A stretch of 11,117 nucleotides of DNA from an uncultured Eubacteriaceae bacterium. Its GTDB lineage: Bacteria; Bacillota; Clostridia; Oscillospirales; Acutalibacteraceae. Made by a program: the position numbers and the translations under genes. How positions within the stretch are numbered: position 1 is the first letter of the stretch; each line of letters begins with the position of its first letter. Below, piece by piece: positions 1-5,023 of the stretch. The stretch is from positions 1-11,117 of the forward strand of contig CALCVR010000147.1 of assembly GCA_937905915.1 (NCBI GenBank), given 5' to 3'. The notes under the pieces are model-generated. The model was given only the letters and a program-made list of their open reading frames with translations, was not told the origin of the DNA and did not search any database.

Positions 1-322
1 GCTGGGATTTTGCGCCGTTTTGATTTTGACCCTGCTGTTTGCCCTGGGCCTGACCAGCGGGCTTTTCTTGGGCTTTGGGAGCATCAGAAGCCTCTTTTTT
101 TGCAGGAGAAGCGTCTTTTTCCGTAGCGGCAAAATAGGCGTCAAAATTCTCCACCTGGTACTTTTGAGTGAAGGTTTCAAACACCACGTTCAATTCCTCT
201 TCGGTCAGGGCGGTCATATGTTTTTTAGGCGTGTCGAAGTACTTGCCAAGCAGGTCGACCACTTGTTTGCTGGGAATATCCAGGTCTTTTGCTACTTCAT
301 GCACCCGGTACTTTATTATCAT
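1..322 (-). CDS. infB: Translation initiation factor IF-2, N-terminal part (gene runs off the left edge)
   Basis: IF-2 is the GTPase that brings initiator fMet-tRNA to the 30S ribosome and promotes subunit joining. Only the first 107 codons are present. The opening, MIIKYRVHEVAKDLDIPSKQ, followed by a segment around residues 22-55 that includes LLGKYFDTPKKHMTALTEEE, is the small helical IF2_N domain of bacterial IF-2. From about residue 68 the protein becomes a low-complexity linker rich in Ala, Lys, Gln and Pro, as is usual between IF2_N and the G domain. The G domain lies outside the window, so function rests on IF2_N and operon position. The ATG at 322-320 has GAGGAGGAA upstream and overlaps the ylxQ stop codon in an ATGA junction, which implies translational coupling. 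It is the last visible gene of rimP-nusA-ylxR-ylxQ-infB, a very conserved order. Confidence 0.93.
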   Translation of the reverse strand, partial: MIIKYRVHEVAKDLDIPSKQVVDLLGKYFDTPKKHMTALTEEELNVVFETFTQKYQVENFDAYFAATEKDASPAKKEASDAPKAQEKPAGQAQGKQQGQNQNGAKSQ

Positions 323-642
323 TGCGATTCCTCCTCATTGTTGAAGCGGCAAAGCTCCTTGATCGATTGGGCAAAGCCGTGGTCGGCTGTTGCCAGTACG
401 CCCGTGCGCTTCCCGACGGCCTTGTGGATTTCCTCCATGGTCCGGCCTAGGGGAATGCAGGGAATGTTGTGCTGCGTACAAATCTCTCCCACACCTTTTA
501 ACGTGCGTTGGGAGAGGTCGGATGCTGTAAGCACAAGTCTCGCCTTGTGCTTTGCCGCATCCTCCGCCACAGGATCAAATCCCATGGTCAGCTTACCCGC
601 CCGGCGGGCGATTCCCAAAAGTGAGAGCAGGCGGTCATTCAT
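319..642 (-). CDS. ylxQ: L7Ae-family RNA-binding protein YlxQ
   Basis: The 107-residue product belongs to the L7Ae/L30e/S12e/Gadd45 fold family, small proteins that bind kink-turn RNA; YlxQ orthologues sit between ylxR and infB in many Firmicutes. Visible hallmarks are the start MNDRLLSLLGIARRAGKLTMG, the segment ARLVLTASDLSQRT (about 34-47), and IPCIPLG followed by a conserved helix and a GVLATAD-type strand (about 60-87). I chose the ATG at 642 rather than the longer in-frame start at 711, because family members begin at this LLGLARRAGK-like segment and a GGAGGAGG site lies about 12 bases upstream. The gene overlaps the end of ylxR by 8 bases and its stop overlaps the infB start, so all three are probably translationally coupled. 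The exact cellular role is uncertain; a ribosome- or RNase P-associated role is only inferred from the family. Confidence 0.88.
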   Translation of the reverse strand: MNDRLLSLLGIARRAGKLTMGFDPVAEDAAKHKARLVLTASDLSQRTLKGVGEICTQHNIPCIPLGRTMEEIHKAVGKRTGVLATADHGFAQSIKELCRFNNEEESQ

Positions 643-901
643 GGGCGGCAATTTCCTCCTCCATTCGGTCATAGACCTCGTCTGGGATTTGGCAGGAAAA
701 AGTGCGCTCAAAACTTCTTTTTTTGCGGGCGGCCTTTAAGCATCCGGCGTCGGGACATACATAGGCTCCTCGGCCCGGCTTCCGGCCGGTCAGATCCAAG
801 GAGATTTCCCCCTCTGGACTTTTGACCACCCGGACAAGCTCTCGCTTGGGCTTCATTTCACCGCATCCTGTACACATTCTCATGGGAATCTTTTTTTGCA
901 T
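635..901 (-). CDS. ylxR: YlxR/RnpM-type small nucleic-acid-binding protein (DUF448)
   Basis: This 88-residue basic protein matches the YlxR family. It starts with MQKKIPMRMCTGCGEMKPKR (Cys10 and Cys13) and continues with the conserved ELVRVV strand. The signature GRKPGRGAYVCP lies at about 39-50, with Cys49 and Cys54, followed by a basic helix (LKAARKKRSFERTF). Published work links Firmicute YlxR proteins to RNA binding, in some cases to RNase P, and to transcriptional effects; which applies here cannot be seen from sequence. The ATG at 901 is preceded by AAGGTGAT about 8 bases upstream. The gene follows nusA after a 95-base gap that contains a terminator-like hairpin, and it overlaps ylxQ downstream. 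The length is normal for the family. Confidence 0.9.
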   Translation of the reverse strand: MQKKIPMRMCTGCGEMKPKRELVRVVKSPEGEISLDLTGRKPGRGAYVCPDAGCLKAARKKRSFERTFSCQIPDEVYDRMEEEIAAHE

Positions 902-956
902 CTACGCATCACCTTATCATGTCAAATCAAAACGTTTCATTCGGGCATTTATGAGT

Positions 957-984
957 AAAACGGCGGCAGGATAGGATCCGCCGT
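957..984 (-). terminator. Terminator-like hairpin between nusA and ylxR
   Basis: In the transcript sense, ACGGCGG (984-978) pairs with CCGCCGT (966-960), a 7-bp GC-rich stem with an 11-base loop. It is followed by a short T run and then ACTC (960-954). The U tract is short, so this would be a leaky intrinsic terminator or attenuator. It sits 13 bases after the nusA stop codon, inside an operon that normally continues to infB. It could lower ylxR-ylxQ-infB transcription relative to nusA, or serve as an mRNA processing or 3'-end protection structure. Confidence 0.5.
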
Positions 985-996
985 ATGTTGCTGCCG

Positions 997-2157
997 TTAA
1001 TCCTGTACGGCCTCAGTTTCAACAGGAGCTTCCTTCGCTTCTGCATCCCGGGACTCTGTAGAGGTTTCTTCAGGAGACGCAGTTTCTTCCTCCTGGGCAG
1101 CCTCGGGTTCCTCGCCGTAGAAGCCGGATTCAGGACGGATATCGATCTTCCAGCCGGTCAATTTGGCGGCCAGGCGGACGTTTTGCCCCTTGTTGCCAAT
1201 GGCCAGGGAAAGCTGATTGTCCGGCACCGTGACACGGCATCCCTTGGGATTTTCCGGATCCATGTCCACTTTAAGTACAGTAGCGGGGGAGAGGGCTTCG
1301 GCGATAAAAGCGGCCGGATCCTCGGAGTATTTGACGATATCGATTTTTTCACCGCCCAGTTCCTCCACAATTTTGCCTACGCGCACCCCCTTGTTGCCGA
1401 TGCAGGCGCCGATGGGGTCTACGTTGGGATCCTTACTCCACACCGCTAGTTTGGTACGGGAGCCGGCTTCACGGGATACCGCTTTGATTTCCACTGTGCC
1501 GTCGTAGATCTCCGGGACTTCAATTTCAAAAAGACGTTTGACAAGGCCCGGATGGGTGCGGGAGATGGTCACTCTTGGCCCTTTTTCGCTTGCCTTGACG
1601 TCAACAATATAGACCTTAATGTGATCCCCTTCGTGATAGGTTTCACCGGGAGTCTGCTCAGCCTTAAAGAGGATGGCTTCCGACCGGCCGATGGTCACGG
1701 TGACATTGCCGGAATGGGGGTTAATCTGCTGTACCACAGCGCTGACCAATTCCTGCTGACGGCTTTGGAATTCCTGAAGCACTTGGCCGTGTTCGGCTTC
1801 CCGGATGCCCTGACGGATGACATGCTTGGCAGTGGTAGCGGCGATGCGGCCGAACTTTTTGGTTTCCAGCGGGATACGGAGTACATCGCCCAGACGGGAC
1901 ATGGACTCATAACGGCGGGCGTCCTCCAAAAGGATCTGGGTATCGGGATCCTCTACCTCTTCCACAACATCCTTCTTTAAGTACACTTCAAAGATATCCT
2001 TGCTGGCATCCACACGGACTTCCACATTGTCTTTGCCACCGTAACTGCGTCTTACAGAAGTGACAATAGCTTCTGAAATCTTGTCGAGTAGGTACTCGGC
2101 GGGGATTTTCTTTTCTTGTTCCAACTGGCGCAGCGCTTCAAAAAATTCGCGATTCAT
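997..2157 (-). CDS. nusA: Transcription termination/antitermination factor NusA
   Basis: NusA binds RNA polymerase near the RNA exit channel and affects pausing, intrinsic termination and antitermination. The 386-residue product shows the usual order. The N-terminal RNA-polymerase-binding domain is at about 1-125 (MNREFFEALRQLEQEKKI start). An S1 domain follows at about 135-200. KH1 has the IGNKG loop at 253-257, and KH2 has IGNKG at 320-324 followed by VRLAAKLTGWKIDI. Residues from about 346 form a low-complexity tail rich in Glu, Ala, Thr and Ser. The tail replaces the acidic-repeat C-terminal domains of Proteobacteria; Firmicute NusA commonly ends near KH2, so it looks natural though somewhat long. 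The ATG at 2157 has GGAGGTTAAC upstream, and that GGAGGT overlaps the last rimP codons, which suggests coupling. Confidence 0.97.
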   Translation of the reverse strand: MNREFFEALRQLEQEKKIPAEYLLDKISEAIVTSVRRSYGGKDNVEVRVDASKDIFEVYLKKDVVEEVEDPDTQILLEDARRYESMSRLGDVLRIPLETKKFGRIAATTAKHVIRQGIREAEHGQVLQEFQSRQQELVSAVVQQINPHSGNVTVTIGRSEAILFKAEQTPGETYHEGDHIKVYIVDVKASEKGPRVTISRTHPGLVKRLFEIEVPEIYDGTVEIKAVSREAGSRTKLAVWSKDPNVDPIGACIGNKGVRVGKIVEELGGEKIDIVKYSEDPAAFIAEALSPATVLKVDMDPENPKGCRVTVPDNQLSLAIGNKGQNVRLAAKLTGWKIDIRPESGFYGEEPEAAQEEETASPEETSTESRDAEAKEAPVETEAVQD

Positions 2158-2163
2158 CGATTG

Positions 2164-2634
2164 TTAACCTCCAAAAAAAGTATCAACTAGCCGGCAAAGG
2201 GCGGTGTCTTTTTGATCAAATGTACGGGATACGCCGTTGTCATCCAAAGTGATGCGGCCGTCTTGGTACTCGGTGAGTACCCCTTTGTACTCCCGGCGGC
2301 CGTCCAGAGGACGGATCAGGCGGATAAGGATCTGCTCCCCTAAGCAGGATTCAAAATGGAAGGGACGGGTCAAAGCCCGCTCGGTGCCGGGGGAAGATAC
2401 CTCTAAATAATAAGACTGGGGAATAGGATCGGCCTCGTCCAGCACAGGGTCCAATGCCCGGGACATAGCCTCGCATTCGTCCAAGGATACGCCGGTATCG
2501 CTGTCAATATAAATGCGCAAAAACCAGGACGCCCCTTCTTTGACGAATCGGACGTCCCAAAGAATCAGATCCAGCGATTGTGCCACAGGATCGGCCAGTT
2601 GCCAGACCCGCTCCACGGTACTCATTTTGGCCAT
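2164..2634 (-). CDS. rimP: Ribosome maturation factor RimP
   Basis: RimP helps assemble the 30S subunit. The 156-residue product has the expected two-domain layout. The N-terminal half includes the very conserved motif YYLEVSSPGTERALTRP (about 75-91), preceded by the LDECEAMSRALDPVLDE helix. The C-terminal SH3-like part begins near ILIRL and has YKGVLTEYQDGRITL (about 116-130). The reading frame is open back to 2694, but the ATG at 2634 is chosen because CGGAGGT lies 7-8 bases before it and the family begins near this point. The extra upstream codons would run through a perfect RNA hairpin and lack a Shine-Dalgarno site. It is the first gene of the operon; only 6 bases separate its stop from the nusA start. 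Confidence 0.95.
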   Translation of the reverse strand: MAKMSTVERVWQLADPVAQSLDLILWDVRFVKEGASWFLRIYIDSDTGVSLDECEAMSRALDPVLDEADPIPQSYYLEVSSPGTERALTRPFHFESCLGEQILIRLIRPLDGRREYKGVLTEYQDGRITLDDNGVSRTFDQKDTALCRLVDTFFGG

Positions 2635-2664
2635 AGATAACCTCCGAAAATTCACTCTATACAA

Positions 2665-2694
2665 ACGAAAGAGCGGGTCGCCCCACTCTTTCAT
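2665..2694 (-). promoter_or_regulatory. Long stable hairpin with GCGA tetraloop in the rimP leader
   Basis: In the transcript, GAAAGAGTGGG (2692-2682) pairs with CCCGCTCTTTC (2677-2667) around the loop GCGA, a GNRA tetraloop. This gives 11 contiguous pairs including one G-U, extendable by two more (U-G and A-U). It ends about 31 bases before the rimP ATG. Only a weak U stretch (GTTTGTATAG) follows, so it is a poor classical terminator. It may be a leader element, a protein-binding site or an mRNA stabiliser. Structure is seen; function is inferred. Confidence 0.6.
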
Positions 2695-2716
2695 CGTCGT
2701 ACACTATACTATACCT

Positions 2717-2722
2717 ATTATA
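2717..2722 (-). promoter_or_regulatory. rimP: Candidate -10 box for the rimP operon
   Basis: A perfect TATAAT reads leftward at 2722-2717, about 83 bases upstream of the rimP ATG, in the AT-rich stretch before the leader hairpin. No -35 with good spacing is visible: TTGCAA at 2748-2743 would leave 20 bases, TTGGAA at 2742-2737 only 14. Two TATAGT-like hexamers also follow downstream. The placement is sensible but the promoter is only partly supported. Confidence 0.4.
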
Positions 2723-2776
2723 CTACCACACTTTTATTCCAATTGCAACCCAATTCCGCCAACATTTAGCGGGCAG

Positions 2777-2815
2777 GCGGGCAGTGCCCGCACCCATGTC
2801 GCGCTCTAAGCTTGG
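2777..2815 (+). repeat. Palindromic repeat arm 1
   Basis: The palindrome GCGGGC-AGT-GCCCGC is followed by two variable bases, CCATGTCGCG, and CTCTAAGCTTGG, 39 bases in total. It aligns without gaps to arm 2 (31 of 39 identical by hand count). A partial GCGGGCA lies immediately to the left (2769-2775), which suggests the remnant of a further copy. Confidence 0.7.
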
Positions 2816-2944
2816 AGTAATACGGAAAAGTCTTCCCGCGGATGGGGAAGAGAGAGCTGTCCCACATAGGCATAGCCTGCTTGCCCATAGGATAAAGATA
2901 CCGTGTCCCCCAAAAGAATAGAAAGCTACCATAGCCCCAGGGCG

Positions 2945-2983
2945 GCGGGCAGTGCCCGCTTCCACATCGCGTACTAAGTCTGG
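2945..2983 (+). repeat. Palindromic repeat arm 2 (central palindrome)
   Basis: The palindrome GCGGGC-AGT-GCCCGC is followed by TT, CCACATCGCG and TACTAAGTCTGG. CCACATCGC at 2962-2970 is the exact reverse complement of GCGATGTGG at 3062-3070, so this arm and arm 3 form terminal inverted repeats around the 91 bases between them. The palindrome also serves as the right end of the preceding element. Confidence 0.7.
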
Positions 2984-3048
2984 TGTGAAAAGGAGGACAA
3001 TAGTATCCCGCGAGGAAAGATACCGTGTCCACGGGAAATAAGTGCCTG

Positions 3049-3087
3049 CCATAACTCTAGGGCGATGTGGCGACGGACATTGTCCGT
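3049..3087 (-). repeat. Palindromic repeat arm 3 (inverted)
   Basis: Read on the minus strand this arm is ACGGAC-AAT-GTCCGT, CG, CCACATCGCC, CTAGAGTTATGG. Compared with arm 2 the palindrome carries two pairs of matched changes (outer G-C to A-T, inner G-C to A-T), so the 6-bp stem is kept. The palindrome abuts the spoVT stop codon and shares one base with it. Confidence 0.68.
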
Positions 3088-3629
3088 TATTCTTCCATTT
3101 GTTTGCCAAGGAAACCGGCGGCCACCTGGATCAGCTTGATCTCGGTTTCGCCTGGTACAGCGCCGCTTTCCGGCATCAACGCCACCACCGCGCCGGTGAT
3201 ATCGCCAGACGACGTGATGGGGGCCATAACAGACGCTGCGCGATCCACGCCTTCCACCGGCATAAACCGACGCTGTTCCCCGGCCTTGGTCACGTGCATC
3301 TGACGGGATTCCATCATATCTTCCAATTGGGAGGTGATACGGCGCTCCACCACTTCCTTTTTAGAGATGCCGGAAGCGGCGATGCAGTGATCCCGGTCGC
3401 ATACCAGGATGGGAAGCCCGCAGGAACGGTAAAGGACATCGGCGTACTGTGAGGCAAAGGAGGACAATTCGCCAATAGGGGAATATTTTTTAAAGATGAC
3501 TTCACCCTCATTGTCGGTATAAATTTCCAAAGGATCGCCTTCCCGGATGCGCATGGTACGGCGGATCTCTTTTGGAATGACAACACGGCCTAAATCATCG
3601 ATTCTTCGAACGATACCAGTAGCTTTCAT
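3087..3629 (-). CDS. spoVT: Stage V sporulation transition-state regulator SpoVT
   Basis: SpoVT is a DNA-binding regulator active in the developing forespore, where it modifies sigma-G-dependent gene expression. The 180-residue product has an AbrB-type swapped-hairpin DNA-binding domain at about 1-50, beginning MKATGIVRRIDDLGRVVIPK and continuing EIRRTMRIREGDPLEI. It is followed by a GAF-like domain at about 55-178 (LPILVCDRDHCIAASG; GDITGAVVALMPESG). The size agrees with known SpoVT proteins (about 178 residues), and the full GAF-like domain separates it from AbrB and Abh, which are much shorter. The ATG at 3629 has AAGGAGA 9-10 bases upstream. It marks the host as an endospore former. It transcribes toward the rimP operon, but the repeat block and a separate -10 lie between, so the two are probably separate units. 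Confidence 0.95.
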   Translation of the reverse strand: MKATGIVRRIDDLGRVVIPKEIRRTMRIREGDPLEIYTDNEGEVIFKKYSPIGELSSFASQYADVLYRSCGLPILVCDRDHCIAASGISKKEVVERRITSQLEDMMESRQMHVTKAGEQRRFMPVEGVDRAASVMAPITSSGDITGAVVALMPESGAVPGETEIKLIQVAAGFLGKQMEE

Positions 3630-3665
3630 ATATATAATTCTCCTTTATCGAGATTGGTTTGACTC

Positions 3666-3694
3666 TAGTATCTGAAGAAAAGTATCATTTATAC
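3666..3694 (-). promoter_or_regulatory. spoVT: Candidate spoVT promoter, possibly sigma-G type
   Basis: Reading leftward, GTATA (3694-3690) and GATACTA (3672-3666) are 17 bases apart. The second is one base from the sigma-G/F -10 form CATACTA, and spoVT is a sigma-G-dependent gene in Bacillus. The spacing is only approximately right. An alternative vegetative reading uses TTGATA and TATAAA (3693-3688) with a short spacer of 15. Neither is secure. Confidence 0.3.
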
Positions 3695-3790
3695 AAATCT
3701 GTAAGGCTTATCAAAGAAGAGGAAAGTATTGGAAGCGTTAAAAAATAAAAAACTTTCGGAAGGAGATACGGCCCAATTGATTAGGAACTA

Positions 3791-3819
3791 TTGACATTTT
3801 CGGATAGAACAAGTAAGAT
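3791..3819 (+). promoter_or_regulatory. Sigma-A promoter of the candidate small RNA
   Basis: TTGACA (3791-3796), a 17-base spacer and TAAGAT (3814-3819) form a near-consensus vegetative promoter reading right, with predicted start near 3826. No gene start lies between it and the terminator at 3899-3927, which points to a short non-coding transcript rather than a gene promoter. Confidence 0.6.
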
Positions 3820-3825
3820 GAAAGA

Positions 3826-3927
3826 GTATCGGTCTGTCTTTCGATCCCATCATCTGGGTGGGGGAAATGTCCGGCCTGAAGATGGCCGAATGTGTAGGAA
3901 AAAATAGTTGCTTCGCAGCTGTTTTTT
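3826..3927 (+). ncRNA. Candidate ~100-nt small RNA between spoVT and rpmH
   Basis: A near-consensus promoter and a strong terminator frame about 100 bases with no credible coding sequence. The predicted transcript can fold into two hairpins before the terminator: CCCATC (3846-3851) with GGTGGG (3857-3862) around ATCTG, and CGGCC (3872-3876) with GGCCG (3884-3888) around TGAAGAT. The loop bases ATCT and AGAT are complementary, so a loop-loop contact is possible. I do not recognise it as SRP RNA (the conserved GGAAG-type apical loop is missing), 6S RNA, or a riboswitch class I know. The alternative is a leader whose read-through would reach rpmH. Confidence 0.45.
3899..3927 (+). terminator. Bidirectional intrinsic terminator before the rpmH promoter
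   Basis: AAAAAATAGTTGC (3899-3911) and GCAGCTGTTTTTT (3915-3927) can pair along 13 positions, including two G-U pairs, around a TTC loop. The core stem is followed by six T, and six A precede it, so it can work on either strand. The rpmH -35 box begins only two bases later (3929), so the terminator shields the rpmH promoter from upstream transcription. Confidence 0.75.
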
Positions 3928-3928
3928 G

Positions 3929-3958
3929 TTGACACGCCTGAATGCTATCCTATATAAT
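3929..3958 (+). promoter_or_regulatory. rpmH: Consensus sigma-A promoter of rpmH
   Basis: TTGACA (3929-3934), 18 bases, then TATAAT (3953-3958): both hexamers match consensus perfectly. The start is expected near 3965, giving a leader of roughly 33 bases to the ATG. A strong promoter fits high demand for ribosomal protein L34 and is the probable promoter of the whole rpmH-to-khpB run. Confidence 0.85.
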
Positions 3959-3997
3959 GTATAGTTATTAGGGTAACCTTGAAAGGGGGAACATAGG

Positions 3998-4132
3998 ATG
4001 CTGAGAACCTATCAGCCCAAGAAGCTGCATCGGAAAAAGGAACATGGCTTCCGCAAAAGAATGTCCGACCGCAATGGCCGTAAGGTGCTGGCTCGCCGCC
4101 GCGCTAAGGGCAGAAAAAGACTGTCTTACTAA
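3998..4132 (+). CDS. rpmH: 50S ribosomal protein L34
   Basis: L34 (bL34) is a very small, very basic protein of the large ribosomal subunit. The 44 codons read [20 protein letters not shown], then an [20 protein letters not shown] segment and a final RLSY. This is the diagnostic L34 pattern ([19 protein letters not shown], then [16 protein letters not shown]), and the length equals the usual 44 residues. The ATG at 3998 follows AAAGGGGG at about 8 bases. It is the first gene after the consensus promoter. Downstream it is separated from rnpA by 260 bases containing a terminator, so L34 should be made in excess over RnpA. In most Firmicutes this gene is divergent from dnaA at the replication origin; here its divergent neighbour is spoVT. 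Confidence 0.97.
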   Translation: MLRTYQPKKLHRKKEHGFRKRMSDRNGRKVLARRRAKGRKRLSY

Positions 4133-4290
4133 TTGATTGGATGCCGGAACGTATTTTGACGTTGCGGCGCAGCTGAAATTGGACAGTTTGGTGATGGGTT
4201 GGGTATCTTCGCCCAAAAGCCGTTTTTTGTGGATGGCTGTCTGCGTCAGCCGCAGGAGGAAACGATTCCCAACCTCTAATCTCCGCTCGT
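4133..4290 (+). other. rpmH 3' untranslated region with possible RNA structure
   Basis: About 158 bases lie between the rpmH stop and its terminator, without a supported gene. GGTTGGGTATC (4197-4207) can pair with GATTCCCAACC (4264-4274), 10 pairs with one T-T mismatch, closing a region that contains GGCTG/CAGCC (4235-4239 with 4247-4251). A 31-codon frame starting at ATG 4193 lacks a ribosome binding site. Structure only; no function assigned. Confidence 0.35.
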
Positions 4291-4320
4291 AAGGCCACAA
4301 GCATTGTGGCCTTTCTTTTT
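4291..4320 (+). terminator. Intrinsic terminator between rpmH and rnpA
   Basis: AAGGCCACAA (4291-4300) pairs perfectly with TTGTGGCCTT (4304-4313) around GCA, followed by TTTCTTTTT. This strong intrinsic terminator should end much of the rpmH transcript. No clear promoter appears between it and rnpA, so rnpA and the genes after it probably depend on partial read-through. A second 6-bp hairpin (CCGGCA/TGCCGG, 4346-4351 with 4361-4366) lies just before the rnpA ribosome binding site. Confidence 0.8.
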
Positions 4321-4392
4321 CATTGTTGATAAATTCATGGTTGATCCGGCAGGGGAATGGTGCCGGCGTCCGCATAAAGGAGCAATGCCATT

Positions 4393-4737
4393 GTGGACAA
4401 GCTTGTGCTGACTCGAAACAATGATTTCCGCCGGATTTATGCCCGGGGTAAGAATCAGGTGCATCCCATCCTGATCACCTATGTGATGAAAAACCGCAAA
4501 AACGCCGCCAAAGGAATTACTCGAAGCGGCATCACCGCCAGCAAAAAGATTGGGAAAGCGGTAAAACGCAACCGCGCCCGCCGCGTCATCCGAGAGGCCT
4601 ACCGCCCATTGAAAGACAATGTGATCCCGGGATACGATATTATCTTTGTGGCCAGGGTGCGCACGATTTATGCAAAATCCACCGATGTGATGCGGGTTAT
4701 GCAGCGGCAGCTAAAGCAAGCTGGTGTTTTGCGATGA
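4393..4737 (+). CDS. rnpA: Ribonuclease P protein component
   Basis: RnpA is the protein subunit of RNase P; with the catalytic RNA it trims the 5' leader of precursor tRNAs. The 114-residue, strongly basic product shows the family marks: [15 protein letters not shown] near the N-terminus, [19 protein letters not shown] (about 46-64) containing the RNR signature, then VIREAYR, and [10 protein letters not shown] (about 79-88). The length is typical (about 110-120). Translation starts at GTG 4393, with AAGGAG ending about 10 bases upstream; no in-frame ATG is suitable. Its stop overlaps the yidD ATG in an ATGA junction. The rpmH-rnpA-yidD-yidC-khpB order is standard for Firmicutes. Confidence 0.96.
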   Translation: MDKLVLTRNNDFRRIYARGKNQVHPILITYVMKNRKNAAKGITRSGITASKKIGKAVKRNRARRVIREAYRPLKDNVIPGYDIIFVARVRTIYAKSTDVMRVMQRQLKQAGVLR

Positions 4738-5009
4738 AACAGAAACTCTTGCAGTGTTTGAAATTTTTGTGGAGGCTGCCTCGCCTGGTGCTCATGTTGC
4801 CTATTCGGTTTTATAGGCGTTTTATTTCACCTAATTTACCACCAGCTTGCCGGTTCACTCCTACCTGTTCTCAGTACGCTCTGGAGGCTATTGAACGCTT
4901 TGGAGTGCTCAAAGGCGGATTTTTGGCCATCCGCCGCATCTTAAAATGCCATCCATTTCACCCGGGCGGGTATGATCCTGTGCCGCCCCGGTCGACGAAA
5001 GTCCATTGA
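4734..5009 (+). CDS. yidD: Membrane protein insertion efficiency factor YidD
   Basis: YidD is a small peripheral membrane protein that assists YidC/Sec-dependent membrane protein insertion. The 91-residue product has the family core: [18 protein letters not shown] (about 24-41), [20 protein letters not shown], and [20 protein letters not shown] (61-80) followed by DPVP. The cysteines at 39, 45 and 72 match the conserved positions. The N-terminus ([20 protein letters not shown]) is amphipathic and slightly longer than in the shortest homologues. The ATG overlaps the rnpA stop by four bases, so translation is probably coupled. The yidC start follows 14 bases after the yidD stop. Confidence 0.95.
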   Translation: MKQKLLQCLKFLWRLPRLVLMLPIRFYRRFISPNLPPACRFTPTCSQYALEAIERFGVLKGGFLAIRRILKCHPFHPGGYDPVPPRSTKVH

Positions 5010-5023
5010 CGGAGGAATGAAAA

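Larger units (their letters stand above)
2765..3090. repeat. Block of palindromic inverted-repeat elements (REP/MITE-like)
   Basis: This non-coding block between spoVT and the rimP promoter holds two related elements in tandem, with three palindromes at 2777-2791, 2945-2959 and 3073-3087. Each palindrome joins a conserved arm: two arms point right and the third points left. The right ends also match each other (2926-2944 against 3046-3064, 15 of 19 positions by hand count). Elements A (2777-2959) and B (2945-3087) appear to share the middle palindrome. Internal similarity includes AAAGATACCGTGTCC at 2894-2908 and again at 3016-3030; element A is about 40 bases longer. Two minus-strand reading frames cross the block but encode only translations of the repeats, and they lack convincing start signals. 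This resembles small non-autonomous repeats scattered in some gut Clostridia genomes, but I cannot test copy number. Confidence 0.75.

Noticed and set aside
20..739. Long plus-strand frame crossing infB, ylxQ and ylxR
   Set aside because: All three minus-strand genes are recognisable and have ribosome binding sites; the plus frame translates to low-complexity sequence with no family features.
985..1980. Plus-strand open frames opposite nusA (985-1449 and 1552-1980)
   Set aside because: They are antisense shadows of a clear nusA gene, without start signals or recognisable domains.
2723..3109. Minus-strand reading frames (2723-3109 and 2766-3032) with internally repeated peptide patterns
   Set aside because: The repeated peptides only mirror the DNA repeats, in two frames at once. 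There is no ribosome binding site or family resemblance, and the longer frame runs into the spoVT end and the rimP promoter region.
3826..3927. Identity of the candidate RNA as SRP RNA or a known riboswitch
   Set aside because: The conserved SRP apical loop is absent. No riboswitch core that I know is present, and the transcript ends before any gene instead of leading into one.
3867..3932. 21-codon frame starting at ATG 3867 in the candidate small RNA
   Set aside because: The G-rich sequence before it is only about 2-3 bases from the ATG, and the frame runs through the terminator and into the rpmH -35 box. Chance is the simpler reading.
3738..3935. 65-codon minus-strand frame between spoVT and rpmH
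   Set aside because: No ribosome binding site or recognisable features, and it overlaps a convincing plus-strand promoter and terminator.
4324..4400. Possible DnaA boxes TGTTGATAA (4324-4332) and TGTGGACAA (4392-4400)
   Set aside because: Each has one mismatch, they are only two, and one overlaps the rnpA start. There is no cluster and no AT-rich unwinding region, so no origin is claimed.
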